The notes under the pieces: generated by a model
What the model saw: the letters and a program-made list of their open reading frames with translations, nothing else
Database searches by the model: none
What the model was told of the DNA's origin: nothing
Source of the DNA: Tolypeutes matacus
Taxonomy: Eukaryota; Chordata; Mammalia; Cingulata; Chlamyphoridae
Assembly: GCA_026826555.1 (NCBI GenBank)
Contig: JAKSZT010053883.1
Location: 28,779,559 to 28,843,558 of the forward strand
Length of the DNA stretch: 64,000 nucleotides
Reading direction: 5' to 3'
In this document: positions 25,819 through 37,496 of the stretch, piece by piece
How the letters are laid out: each line of letters starts with the position of its first letter
How positions within the stretch are numbered: the stretch's first letter is position 1
Position numbers and translations under genes: made by a program

Positions 25819-26175
25819 AAACAACTATTGATATACATAACAACATAAATGAATCTTGAAATAATAAGTGAAAGAAGCCATATAAAAAGGGTACGTGCTG
25901 TATGATTCCATTTATATAAAATTCTAGAAAACGCAAAATTATAATGATGAGAAATTCTATCAGTGGTTGCCTGCAGATTGGTCAAGGGGAAAAGAGGGCT
26001 ATGGAGAGATAATAGTCAGGGATTACTTAGGGGACACAAAGAAATTTCTGGGGGTGATAGTCATGCTCATTATCTTGATTGTGGTGATGATTTCATGGTA
26101 TATATATTTATCCAATTTACACTTTATAAATGTGAAGTTTATTTATTATATATCAATTATTCCTCAATAAAGTTG

Positions 26176-26525
26176 TTTGCAAAAGTAATTTTCATCATGT
26201 CTTCCAGTGTAAAATGGAGACTTATGTGAATATTCATAAAATTTTCCACCTTAGGTCCTCTGTTAAAACAAAATTGTTGGCTTCTTCTCCAAGCTAAGAC
26301 TGAGTACTGACACCAAATTTGCTCTTCTGCTGTAAACAACCAGAAAGCTGAGCAAAGTATATGAAACAACAGCTGTTCATACTTTGGAAAACAGGCTACA
26401 AAGGACTGTGATCCCTGAGAGAAGGGTAATAAATGGAGTGAGTCCAATGATTGCTCCAGCTATCTACATAGAGGCATTATTTGATCCACAGCAAAGGAAG
26501 AGCACAAGCAGAGCATGATGGTCTT
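26176..26525. other. Unassigned sequence
   Basis: No recognised coding text or repeat. A 96-codon minus-strand frame at 26157-26447 has no domain that I can name. Confidence 0.35.
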
Positions 26526-27736
26526 TGTATTAGTCAGCCAAAGGGGTGCTGATGCAAAATACCAGAAATCAGTTAGTTTTTATAAAGGGTATTTTTTGGG
26601 GTAGAAGCTTATAGTTACAAGGCCCTAAAGAGTTCAACTCAAAGCTACTTCCTCACCAAAGTCTGTAACCACATGTAACCATTGGGGAATTTGATGTATT
26701 TATGAATTCCAAAAATATAATTGAATCATGCTTGTAAACTGATCAGTTAATCTGGGCATGATTAGGTTAAGATTAGGGCGTTGAGCTCCACCCCTTGGTG
26801 GGTGGGGAATTGAATATAAAAGGCAAAGCAAAGAACAGTTGAAGCGGTCTTTTGAGAAGCAGTTTTGATGTTAGAAAGAAGGCACCAGGAGAAGAGAAGC
26901 AAGCCGTTTGCCTGATCTTCTACAGCTGACCTTGTGGAGGAAACAGGAGCCAGCTGACCTTGTAGAGGAAACAAGAGCTGAGCCCGGAGAGAAACGCAGC
27001 CCTGGGAAGAGAGGAACCCCAGAAGCCTGAACCCTGGTAAACGCTGGCAACTGTCTTGCCCTAACACGTGGCAATGGACTGTGGTGAGAGAAAAAACCTA
27101 ATGCTTTATGGCCTGGTATCTGTGGACTTCTACCCCGAATAAATACCCTTTATAAAGACCAACCCATTTTTGGTATTTTACATTAGCACCCCTTTGGCTG
27201 ACTAATACACCACATGTTGGAGAAAGATGGCTGCTGATGTCTGCAAGGGTTCGGGCTTCCTCTTTCTCTTAAGGTCCCAGCTTCTTCCAATATCAGCTGT
27301 AGGCTGGGATAAGTCTTGTCCCTCTCCCAGGGCTTGTTTCTCTCCAGGCTCAGCTGCTCTGCCCTCTCCACAAGGCCAGCTGTAAACCATTAGGCAAATG
27401 ACTCGTCTCTTTTCCTGGGGCCTCTGCTGTGTCTAATGGAGCTTTTTTTCTTTCCTCATTTATCTCCTTCTCTGTGCGTTTACTTCCCAGGGCTCCAACT
27501 TCAAAACTCTACTAACTCCTCTGCCGTGTAGTTTTCTCTGTGAGTCCCCACCCACCAAAGGGGCAGGGACTCAACTTCATACAAACATGACCCAGTCAAA
27601 GCCTTAATCATAATTTAATCAAGTAAAAGTGAAACCTCTGAATCCAAAACAATCTAATATGCCCAGAGGAAAAGATCAGTTCACAAACATAATCCAATAT
27701 CTATTTTTGGAATTCATAAACTATCAAAATGCTACC
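26526..27736 (-). mobile_element. Solo LTR (subtype A), split by another LTR
   Basis: The left part 26526-26673 starts TGTATTAGTCAGCC. The right part 27215-27736 ends near ATCAAAATGCTAC. Together they match the uninterrupted copy at 33614-34264. A 5-bp CCACA lies on both sides of the inner insertion. Confidence 0.85.
26674..27209 (+). mobile_element. Solo LTR (subtype B), nested
   Basis: It starts TGTAACCATTGGGG and ends CTGACTAATACA. An AATAAATACCC near 27140 fits LTR polyadenylation. The target duplication CCACA is at 26669-26673 and 27210-27214. It carries a short internal duplication of the CAGCTGACCTTGT segment near 26925 and 26952. Confidence 0.92.
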
Positions 27737-28100
27737 TTGAGGACACAAAAATTGGGGTTTGATAAGGCTGAAGCAGTTGGAATTTGTGGAAAAGAGTACT
27801 AGAAAGAAAGGAGCTAGGCAGGCAAAGAGTTCCAGAAATCTGCATAAATTTCACCTGCAGTCCTTGGCTGAAGACTAAACTGTGCATGTATAAAATGAGA
27901 CTCCACAAGGCCAGACAAAGAATAATTTAAGAAAGAACAACCACCAGGGAGCTGTAAGATAAGAAATTCCCAGAGCTTATACAGACGAGAGACATTCAAA
28001 TTCTGACTCTTCAGAGTAAAGGAACCTTGTTAAACAGTTGGGGCATCCAGCAGAGACCTTAGAATTTGCCCTGGAGTAAGGGCTATTTTAGACATTTTCT
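27737..28100. other. Unassigned sequence
   Basis: No recognised gene or repeat. The right end grades into text like an old L1 5' region (ATGTCCAACACCCAATAAAA near 28170). Confidence 0.35.
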
Positions 28101-29965
28101 AACAAATCTAATGAATTACCAAAACAAAACTAAAAACTCTTAATAAGAAGATAATCAACAACATATTTTATGATGTCCAACACCCAATAAAAAATACTAG
28201 ACAAAGCAAAAAAAGAGAGAAGATGCAAATAAATAGAACCAGAAATGAGAGAAGGGACATTACTACTGACACCATAGAAATAAAAGCTCATAAGAGAAAA
28301 AAAAGAGTTCATAAGAGGATATTATGAACAACTGTATTCCAATAAACTAGACAACATAGACAAAATGGACAAATTCCTAAAAACACGCAAACAACCTACA
28401 CTGGCCTTAGAAGAAATAGAGGACCTCAAGAAACTGATCACAAATTGAAAAATGGCAATAGTCTTCAAAAACTTCCCCAAAAATGAAAAGCCCAGGATCA
28501 GATGGCTTCACAGGTAATTTCTACCAAGAATTCAAAGATTTAATACCAATCTTGCTCAAACTCTTCCCAAAACTTGAACAGGAGAGAATGCTACCAAACT
28601 CATTCTATGAAGCCAACATCACTCTATGAAGCCAACATCACTCTAATATAAAGCCAGATAAAGATCACGACAATAGAAAATTACAGATGCATTTCCCTAA
28701 TGAATATAGACACAAAATTCCTCAACAAAATACTCACTAATAGAATCCAACAGCACATTAAAAGAATTTTTCATCATGATCAACTGTTCAACCCTGGTAT
28801 GCAAGGTTCAACACAAGAAAATCAATCAGTGTAATACATCACATTAATAAATTGAAGAGAAAAATCACATTATCATCTCAATTCACACAAAAAGCATTTG
28901 ACAAAACACAGCATCCTTTCTTGATTAAAAAAAAAAAAACACTCTGAAAGATAGGGAAAGAAGAAAACTTTCTCAACATGATAAAGGGCATATATGAAAA
29001 ATCCACAGCTAACATTGTACTCAATGGTGAAAGACTGAAAGCTTTCCCACTGAGATTGGGAACAAGACAAGGATACCCAGTATCACCACTATTGTTCAAT
29101 ATTGTGCTGGGGTCTAGCTAGAGCAATTAGACAAGAAAAAATATAAATGGCATCCAAATTGGAAAGGAAGAAGTAAAAATTTTGCTACTCACAGATATGA
29201 TTCTATACCTAGAAAGTCCCAAAAAATCTATAATAAAGCAAATGTTGCTCTACAAGATTAATACTCAAAAATCAGAAGTGTTTCTATACACTATAAATGA
29301 GCAATCTGAGGAGGAAATCAGAAAAAAATCCATTTACAATTGTGATTAAAAGACACAAATATTTAGGAATAAATTTATTCAACGACATAAAGGACCTGTA
29401 TTCAGAAAACTACAAAACATTGCTAAAAGAAATCAAAGATGATCTTAATAAATGGAAGGACATTCAATGTTCATGGATTGGAAGACTAAATATGATTAAG
29501 TGGTCAATTCTACCCAAATTGATTTACAGATTTAACATACTTCCAATTAAAATTCCAACAGCAATTTTTACAGAAACAGAAAAGCCAATTATCTAATTTA
29601 TTTGGAAAGGTAAGCGGCCTTGAATGACCAAAAACATATTGGAAAAGAAGAACAAAATTGGAGGAATCATGCTACCTGATTGTAAATCATCTTACAAAGC
29701 TATAGTAGTCAAAACTACATGGTATTGGTACAAGGATAGACATATTGACCAATGAAACCAAAATGAAAGTTAAGTCATAGACCCACACATATATGGCCAA
29801 CTGATATTCAACAAGGCCACCAATCCCACTCAACTGGGACAAAATAGTCTCTTCAATAAGTGGTGCTGGGAGAACTGGATATCCATATCCAAAAGAATAA
29901 AGGAGGATCACCATCTCACACCCTATATAAAACTTAACTCAAGATGGATCAAAGACCTAAATATA

Positions 29966-30151
29966 GGGAAGCAGCTGTGGCTCAATCAGTAGGGCTCCCG
30001 TTTACCATATGGGAGGCCCCAGGTTCGGTTCCCGGGGCCTCCTGGTGAAGGCAAGCCCGCCCGCACGGCGTGGTTAGCTGACCCAGCGAGCACAAGCAGC
30101 AAGCGGGGGATAAATGAATAAATAAATAAAATCTTAAAAAAAAAAAAAAAA
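29966..30151 (+). mobile_element. DAS-type SINE, long form
   Basis: Complete head, body, tail and A tract. AGACCTAAATATA flanks both sides. Inserted in L1 ORF2. Confidence 0.97.
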
Positions 30152-30477
30152 GACCTAAATATAAAAGCCAAGACCATAAAGCTCCTAGAAAATGATGTAG
30201 GAAAATATCTACAAGATCTTGTAGTAGGAAATGGTTTCATAAACTTTACACCCAAAGTATGAGCAATGAAAGAAAAAATAGATAATTGGGACCTCCTCAA
30301 AATTAAAAACTTTTGTGCTTCAAAGGAGTTTGTCAAAAAAGTGAAAAGACAGCCTACTCAATGGGAGAAAATACTTGGGAACCACTTATCCAATAGGGGT
30401 CTAGCATCCAGCATACATAAAATTTTATATCTCAATAATAAGAAGACCAACAACCCATTTAAAAAATGGCCAAGAGG

Positions 30478-30659
30478 GAAGCGGCTGTGGCTCAATCAGT
30501 AGGGCTCCTGTTTACCATATGGGAGGCCCTGGGTTCGGTTCCCGGGGCCTCCTGGTGAAGTCAAGCCCGCCCGACGGCGTGGTTAGCTGACCCAGTGAGC
30601 ACAAGCAGCAAGGGGGGGATAAATGAATAAATAAATAAAATCTTAAAAAAAAAAAAAAA
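30478..30659 (+). mobile_element. DAS-type SINE, long form
   Basis: Complete copy. ATGGCCAAGAG flanks both sides. Close to the copy at 29966 and in the same orientation, but with a different target, so it is an independent insertion. Confidence 0.97.
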
Positions 30660-31842
30660 TGGCCAAGAGACTTGAACAGATACTTTCCAAAGAGGAAGTA
30701 TAAATGGCTAAAAAGCACAAGAAAAGATGCTCAACATCACTAGCTATTAGGGAAATGCAAATCAAAACTACAATGAGATATAATTTTACACCTACTAGCC
30801 TGACTGCTATTAAAAAAATAGAAAACTACAAGTGTTGGAGAGGATGTGAAGGAATTAGAACACTCATTCACTGCTAGTGGGAATGTAGAATGGTGCAGCC
30901 ACTGTGGAGGACAGTTTGGCAGCTCCTCAGAAAGCTAAGTTTAGAATTGCCTTATGATCCAGCAATCTCACTACTAGGAATATACTCAGAATTGAAAGCA
31001 AGGACATGAACAGATATATGCACACTAATATTCATAGTGACATTATTCACAATTACCAAAAGTTGGAAGCAACCCAAGTGTCCATCAACTGATGAATGGA
31101 TAAACAAAATGTGATATACACATATGATGGAATATTACCCAGCTTTAAGAAGGTATGAAGTATGGATACATGTGACAACATGGATGAATCTTGAGGGCTT
31201 TATGTTGAGTGAAGTAAGCCAGTCACTATAAGATAAATATTACATGATCTCACTGATACGAACTAAGGATAATGAGCAGACTCACAGAGGTAGAGTCTGA
31301 AAGATAGGTTACCAGGTGATAGAAATGGAGTAGAGATTGGTGAGCTAATGCTCAGTCTGGGCAGAATCTATGATAAGGTTGATGGTGGCAGTTTGGCGGT
31401 GGATGGAGGTGATGGTGGTACAGTGATGTGAGTGTGGTTGACAGCACTGGAGTGTGAGTGTGAGCAGGGTTGGGAGGGCCATCCATGGTGCTGGAGAGAG
31501 GGCTGGAGGATGGAACAGGTGAATGTGTGGCTTGGTGAACTCTGGGGAGGCCGAAGACTATGGTTGAGAATACAGTTGTAGGAGTGTTCTTTCAGGATCT
31601 ATGGCAAGGGAGCATCACTAGTACAGGTTGTCATTAATGGAGTATGTGTGTGGGGGGGTGTACCTGGGGCATGCCTCTATGGAATATGTGTTCCTGTTGT
31701 CATAGGTGTGTTTTCTCAGTGGATGGATACCCACACAGTAACCAACAAAATATTAAACTCCCATCCCAGGGAGTCCTGCTACTTTCTCAAATAGAATGCC
31801 AAAAATCTCTGGAAGGCAGTGCCTAATAAAAGAAAACAGGCC

Positions 31843-32041
31843 GGGAGCAGATGTGGCTCAAGTGGTTGAGTGCCCACCTCCCACACGGGAGGTCCCAGAT
31901 TTGGTTCTCGGTGCCTCCTGAAAAAACAAAAATAAGGAAAACAAACCAAAAAAACAACTCAGGGAAGCTGATGTGGCTCAGTGGTTGAGTGAGGTCCCAG
32001 GTTCAATTCCAAGCCCCCGGTACCTAAAAAAAAAAAAAAAA
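31843..32041 (+). mobile_element. Head-to-tail SINE pair (dimer)
   Basis: First monomer, then an A-rich linker ending AACAACTCAGGG, then a second monomer with a deletion in its middle and the end AGCCCCCGGTACC. AAAGAAAACAGGCC flanks both sides. Same family as 12.86 and 40.48 kb. Confidence 0.9.
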
Positions 32042-32842
32042 GGAAAAAGAAAACAGGCCAATATGCCAAGCCTTCAATATTAATGGTTAAACTTATGAAC
32101 CTTATTTCTGTAAAATTGAAACTTAGCCTAATAATAACTAATGCCTAAGAATTACCTCCTGAAAACCTTGTTACTTAAATGTGGCCTCTCTCTAAGCCAA
32201 ACTCAGCAAATAAACTCACTACCTTTCCCCTGGCATGGGACATGACTCCTGGGGACAAGTCTCCCTGGCACTGAAGGATTGCTACCAAGTGCCAACCAGT
32301 GATACATTTGGAAAAAGACCTTGACCAAAAGGGGGAAACATTAAATACAAAAGAGTTTTTATGGCTAAGAGATTTCAAAGTGAATTGGGAGGTCATTCCA
32401 GAAGTTGCACGTTTGCAGGTCTCAGGCAGATCCACTAACTGCCATAGTAAGCAAGGCCTCAAAAAAAATCCCAAGGGCTCTACGGACATCCAGACACTAT
32501 AGGCAAGGCACACAACCCCATGAAATCAGCACCCTGCTGGCAGGTCTTATTTTGGAATGGATAATAATCTATTTCCCCCAATATAACAGAGTTAGATTTA
32601 TTTATAATTCTAACTTATTTATATACTTATTTATAATTCTATTTTATTTATAACTCATTTATAGACTTATTTATAACTCATGATTTTTCCTTTTATTTGA
32701 ACCTATAATTATCACTTTACCCATTAAATATATATCTCAGAGACTTCAATCTTCGGTCTGTACATATGCCAGTTGAGCCCTGAATCTCAGCAGAGTTGCA
32801 GCCAACACCTACTCTCCAATTCTTAAATTCACCCAGGACAAC

Positions 32843-33344
32843 TGTATTAGTCAGCCAAAGGGGTGCTAATGTGAAATACCAAAAATGGGTTGGTCTTTAT
32901 AAAGGGTATTTATTTGGGGTAGAAGTCCACAGATACCAGGCCATAAAGCGTTAAGTTTCTTCTCTCACCACAGTCCATTGCCACGTGTTAGAGCAAGACA
33001 GTTGCCGGCGTTTGCCAGGGTTCAGGCTTCTGGGGTTCCTCTCTTCCCGGGGCTGCGTTTCTCTCCGGGCTTAGCTCCTGTTTCCTCCACAAGGTCAGCT
33101 GTAGATGATCAGGCAAACAGCTTGCTTCTCTTCTCCTGGGGCCTTCATTCCAATATCAAAACTGCTTCTCAAAAGACTGCTTCAACTGTCCTTTGCCTTG
33201 CCTTTTATATTCGATTCCCCACCCACCAAGGGGTGGGGCTCAACACTCTAATCCTAACCTAATCATGCCCAGATTAACAGATCAGTTTACAAGCATGATT
33301 CAATTATATTTTTGGAATTCATATAATTACATCAAACTGCCACA
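32843..33344 (-). mobile_element. Solo LTR (subtype B)
   Basis: Starts TGTATTAGTCAGCC, ends TGCCACA. The target duplication ACAAC is exact at 32838-32842 and 33345-33349. Inserted in the L1 3' UTR-like region. Confidence 0.93.
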
Positions 33345-33613
33345 ACAACTAACAAAATGATGATGATTGACAAGTCCCATCCCAAAAAACAAAGAGTATC
33401 TACAACTGCAAGCAAAACAGTTCCTTCAATCTGCCCCATAATATCTAAGACCCCTCCAAATTTTAAGCAGAGTGGACATCATCCCAAATTCCTCAAGATT
33501 GAGGAGTGAACAAACCTAAGGGAGGGAGTGCAACCACGGACCAAAGTAGATCTCTAACTACTATTAGCATGTGGTAACAGAAGAACTTGTAACACTGATA
33601 TATATATAGTGGT

Positions 33614-34264
33614 TGTATTAGTCAGCCAAAGGGGTGCTGATACAAAATACCAGAAATCAGTTGGCTTTTATAAAGGGCATTTATTTGAGGTAGAAGCTTA
33701 CAGTTACCAGGCCATAAAGCATAAGTTACCTCCCTCACCAAAGTCTGTGGCCACATGTTGGAACAAGATAACTGCCAACGTTCAGTCTTCCTCTTTCTCT
33801 TAAGGCTCCATGGTCCCAGCATCTTCCAATATCAGCTGTAGGCTGGGATAAGTTTTGTCTCTCTCCCAAGGCTCAATTCTCTCTGGGCTCAGCTGCTCTG
33901 TTGTCTCCACAAGGTCAGCTATAAACTCTCAGATGAATGGCTTGTATCTCTTCCTGGGGCTTCTGCTGTGTCTAACAGAACCTTCTCTGTTTCCTCACAT
34001 ATCTGCTTCTCCTGTGTGTTTACTTCCTAGGCTCCAGGATCAAAATTCCCACCTCCCTTCTCTGTGGTGCTGTTTCTCTGTGTGGCCCCACCCACCAAGG
34101 GGGCGGGGACTCAACTTCCTGATGTGGCCCAATCAAAGCCTTAATCATTATTTAATCAAGTAAAAGTAAAACCTCTGAATCCAATAGCCCAGAGGAAAAG
34201 ACAAGTTTACAAACATAACCCAATATCTATTTTTGGAATTCCTAAATAATGCCAAACTGCTACA
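33614..34264 (-). mobile_element. Solo LTR (subtype A)
   Basis: Starts TGTATTAGTCAGCC, ends ACTGCTACA. Exact 5-bp duplication GTGGT at 33609-33613 and 34265-34269. Uninterrupted reference copy of subtype A in this window. Confidence 0.93.
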
Positions 34265-34440
34265 GTGGTTACCAGAGATTCTGAGGGGAAGGGGAGGGGA
34301 AAATAGGTGGAACACCGGCATTTTAGGGCATTGGAATTGGTCTATATGATACTGCAAAGATAGATACATGTCATTATACATTTGTCAAAATCTATAAAAT
34401 TGTACAAAGTGTAAACCATAATGTAAAGTATAGACCATTA
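34265..34440 (+). mobile_element. Old L1 3' end
   Basis: GTGGTTACCAGAGATTCTGA, CATTTGTCAAAATCTATAAA and TGTAAACCATAATG follow old L1M 3' end text. Confidence 0.6.
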
Positions 34441-34623
34441 TTTTTTTTTTTTAAGATTTTATTTATTTAATCATTTATCCCCCCCTTGCTGCTTGTGCTT
34501 GCTGGGTCAGCCAACCATGCCGTGCGGGCGGGCCTGCCTTCACCAGGAGGCCCCGGGAACCGAACCCAGGGCCTCCCATATGGTAAATGGGAGCCCCACT
34601 GATTGAGCCACAGCTGCTTCCCT
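34441..34623 (-). mobile_element. DAS-type SINE, long form
   Basis: Complete reversed copy. TAGACCATTA flanks both sides. Confidence 0.95.
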
Positions 34624-35075
34624 AGACCATTATTAATACCAGTCAAAGTGACCTCAGAACAAAGAATAATAAGAGATAGAAGGAAACACTTCATAATGAT
34701 AAAAGGCCAAAGTCATCAAAAGACAGAACATTCCTAAATATGTATGTACCTTACAACAAGGTTTCAAAATACATAAAGCGAAAACAGAACAAAAAGGAGA
34801 AATATAGAAACCCACAATTATACTTACAAATTTCAACACTCCCTCTGGAGTAACTGATAAAACAGATAGACATAAAAATCAGTAAGGAGGAAGTGGGTAT
34901 AGCTCACTATACCCACCTGCTTCCCATGTATAAGGTCCCAGATTTAATCCCTGGTGCCTCCTAAAAAAAAAAAAAAAAAAAAAACAGTAAGAATACAGAA
35001 AACTTGAACAATGCTAGCAGACAACTTTACCTAAATGACATTTCAAGAAATTATAAAAAGAAACCAAACAGAAAT
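34624..35075 (+). mobile_element. Old L1 ORF2 endonuclease-region fragment
   Basis: Text resembling the endonuclease region at 1.1-1.4 kb (CACTTCATAATGATAAAAGG). Broken by stops and by a SINE. It lies 5' to ORF1-like text, so it cannot belong to the same L1 copy as the next segment. Confidence 0.6.
34890..34984 (+). mobile_element. tRNA-derived SINE monomer, diverged
   Basis: GGAAGTGGGTATAGCTCAC and ATTTAATCCCTGGTGCCTCC with an A tract of about 20. AGTAAG occurs at both edges. Confidence 0.8.
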
Positions 35076-35752
35076 GCTGGAGCTGGAGCTAAAGACAAAA
35101 ATTAAAACTTAAACTTCCCTAGAGGGTTACAACAGCAGTTTGGAGCTGGCAGAATAACCAGTGAATATGAAGATAAGACAATTAAAGTTGTTGAGTCTCA
35201 GGAGCAGAAAAAAAAAAGGATGAAAAAAGTGAACAGAGATGAAGAGACTGGTGGGACACCATCAAGTGTACAAATATATGCCTTATGGGAGTCCCTGAAG
35301 GAGAGAAAAGAGAGTAGGGGCAGAAACAATATTTAAAGAAATAATAACTGAGAACCTCCCAAATTTAATGAAAGACATGATACACACATCCAAGAAGCTC
35401 AGTTAACTCCAAACAGGATAAACAAAGAAATCCACACCAAGGCGCATTATAATAAAATGATCCAATGCCAAAGACAGAGAATCCTGAAAATTTCAAGAAA
35501 GAAGCAACACATCATGTAAAAATGAGCCTGAATAAGACTAAATGCTAATTTCTCATTAGAAATCATTGAGTCAAGAAGACAGTGAGATGACAGATTCAAA
35601 GTCCTGAAAGAAAATAACTGCCAGCCAAGGATTCTAAATCGAGTGAAACTATCTTTCAAAAATGAGGGAGAAATTAAGACATTTCCAGATAAACAAAAGC
35701 TGAGGAGCCTACCACAACTAGACCTACCTTACAAGCAGTCCTAAAGGAGGTT

Positions 35753-36484
35753 TGTGAAAGTTTGAAGTTCTTTTTTTGAATCCCAAAAGATTATGTTCTT
35801 AAACTAATCTATTCCTGTGGGTGTGGTACCCTTTGATCACATTAGATTCACTTTAGATCACTTGATTTAATTGCTTTTGATTGGACTAAGTCAATGAGGC
35901 ATGACTCAGGTTGAGTCTCCACCCTCTTGCTGGGTCTTATATAAACAGAGATGCAGAGAGAGAGACACAAACACACAGAAAAAGGAAGCCACCATCTTGA
36001 TCCTGCCAGGTGAGAGAGAGGCTGAGATAGATCCTGGAGTCTGGAATCAGCAGAGCACAGAGGCATGGAAAGAAGAAGTCCCCAAGAGGCTGGGCTCATG
36101 GAACAGCACAAGGTTGAAGAGATGAGCCATATGCTTGAGAGCCCAAAGCTGAACTTGGGAAGAAAATGGAGCAGTTGAGACTGAGAGGGGAGGCCCAGAG
36201 AGAGGCAAGACTGATGCCTGATTGCCCACAACTGAGCTCCAGGAGATGGTAGATGCTGGAGGGGAAGGCAGGGACCTTGGCAGAGATTAGCTGCCATCTT
36301 CATCACATGGCAGGATACCAGGATCACCAGTAGCTGACTGTGGTGAGAAAGCATCTCTGATAGTGCTTTGACTGGGACCTTTTATGGCCTCAGAACTGTA
36401 TGCTTTTACCCCTAATAAAATTCCAATTATAAGTCAACCCATTTATGGTATTTTGCATTGGTAGTGCTGTGGCAAACTAACACA
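35753..36484 (+). mobile_element. LTR, related ERVL-like family
   Basis: TATA-like CTTATATAAAC near 35935 and a polyadenylation signal AATAAA near 36413 precede the end CAAACTAACACA. The sequence is longer than and different from subtypes A and B but has the same layout. The left boundary is approximate. Confidence 0.7.
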
Positions 36485-36589
36485 GGGCTTTCATATTGAA
36501 AGGAAAGGACATTACACAGTAGGTCTAAGCTTCATCTTTATTGATCTTCAGTAAAGGAACTACATGTGTAATTATATATATATATATAT

Positions 36590-36779
36590 ATTTTTTTTTT
36601 TTTAAGATTTTTTTTAAATTTATTTATTCATTTATCCCCCCCTTGCTGCTTGTGCTCGCTGGGTCAGCCAACCACGCCGTGCGGGCGGGCCTGCCCTCAC
36701 CAGGAGGCCCCGGGAACCGAACCCGGGGCCTCCCATATGGTAAACGGGAGCCCTACTGATTGAGCCACAGCCGCTTCCC
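36590..36779 (-). mobile_element. DAS-type SINE, long form
   Basis: Complete reversed copy preceded by a TATATA repeat at 36574-36590. CATGTGTAATTATA flanks both sides. Confidence 0.95.
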
Positions 36780-37317
36780 CATGTGTAATTATAAATACCA
36801 CTACTATTATATTTTTGTTTTATAACTCCATTTTTTACTTCTTACAGGATCTAAAATGCAAATGTATAAAAAATAATGATAAATCAATGGTTGTAGACAC
36901 ACAATGTCTAAATATGTAATTTGTAACATGAGCAACATAAAGGTGAGGAGACGGAGTGGTATAAGAACATAATTATATAAACTATTAAAGTTAACTTGGT
37001 ATCAAATTAAATGTGATTATTATTATAGATGTTAAATTTAAGCACATCTTAATCACAAAGAAAATACCTGAAACTTACAGAAGGAAATAAGAGATTCTAA
37101 ATGGTTTACTACAAAAGTACAACTAAATAAGGAAGTAGGCAGTAATTTAAAAATTAGGGGACTAAATAAAAAGAATAAGACTTGCAAAACCCAATTATCA
37201 AAATGCAGAAAGTTACTACTGCATTACCAGTGTAATTTTAAATGTAAATGAATTAAACTCTCTCATCAAAAGGCAGAGACTGGCAGAATGGATAAAAAAG
37301 CATGACACAGACAACCA

Positions 37318-37330
37318 GCAAGATGGCAGA
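37318..37330 (+). promoter_or_regulatory. YY1-like motif at the L1 5' end
   Basis: GCAAGATGGCAGA lies within about 15 bases of the 5' end of L1 copy E. The L1 copy G at 60.8 kb has GGCAAGATGGCGGC in the same place. In human L1 a YY1 site (CAAGATGGC) at this position sets the transcription start; the role here is inferred. Confidence 0.6.
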
Positions 37331-37496
37331 GTAAGGAGCCCCATGAGTCAGCTCGTGCTACAGGGCAATTAGCAATCACCCAGAGCTGTCTAAAGCAGCT
37401 GTTTGGGGGCTCCAGGAGACTAGAAGAGCATCCTGTAACATCCTTGAAAAAAATGGAAGGAGGACACTGTACATCTGCAGAGAAGATTCGTAAGTA

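Larger units (their letters stand above)
24395..26175 (+). mobile_element. Old L1 3' part, split by one insertion
   Basis: Left part 24395-24581 has the L1 ORF2 C-terminal text (ATGTCCATCAGTAAGTGAAC). The right part 25819-26175 continues with GAATCTTGAAATAATAAGTG and ends with an L1M-like tail and CAATAAAG. The two halves join sensibly if 24582-25818 is removed. Confidence 0.75.
28100..33608 (+). mobile_element. 5'-truncated L1 with long 3' UTR, interrupted
   Basis: ORF2 reverse-transcriptase text runs from about 28200 to 31250. It includes a 99-codon open piece at 29297-29596 ([17 protein letters not shown]) and the C-terminal motif text near 31080-31200. A non-coding stretch continues to about 33608 and is best read as one long L1 3' UTR, because the pieces around inserted SINEs and LTRs join cleanly. 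Stops and deletions, including a missing FADD region near 29190, make it inactive. A local duplication of CTATGAAGCCAACATCACT occurs at 28602-28640. Confidence 0.75.
35080..37305 (+). mobile_element. Older L1 (copy D), ORF1 and start of ORF2
   Basis: ORF1-like text at about 35120-35750 (TATGGGAGTCCCTGAAGGAG parallels GVPEGEE of other copies) is interrupted by an LTR and a SINE. It resumes at 36780 and reaches ORF2-start-like text near 37235-37300 (CTCTCATCAAAAGGCAGAG). It is then cut by a younger L1 at about 37306 and seems to resume at about 40276. Confidence 0.65.

Noticed and set aside
31380..31640. GTG/GGT-rich stretch as a minisatellite or small gene
   Set aside because: Units are irregular and the place fits the L1 3' UTR. 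No sustained frame.
32843..34264. Two LTRs in the same direction 270 bp apart, possibly one small provirus
   Set aside because: Each has its own exact 5-bp duplication (ACAAC and GTGGT), they belong to different subtypes, and the text between them continues the L1-like 3' UTR. They are two solo LTRs.
35848..36354. 168-codon minus-strand frame
   Set aside because: It lies wholly inside an LTR, opposite its sense strand, and has no recognisable domain.
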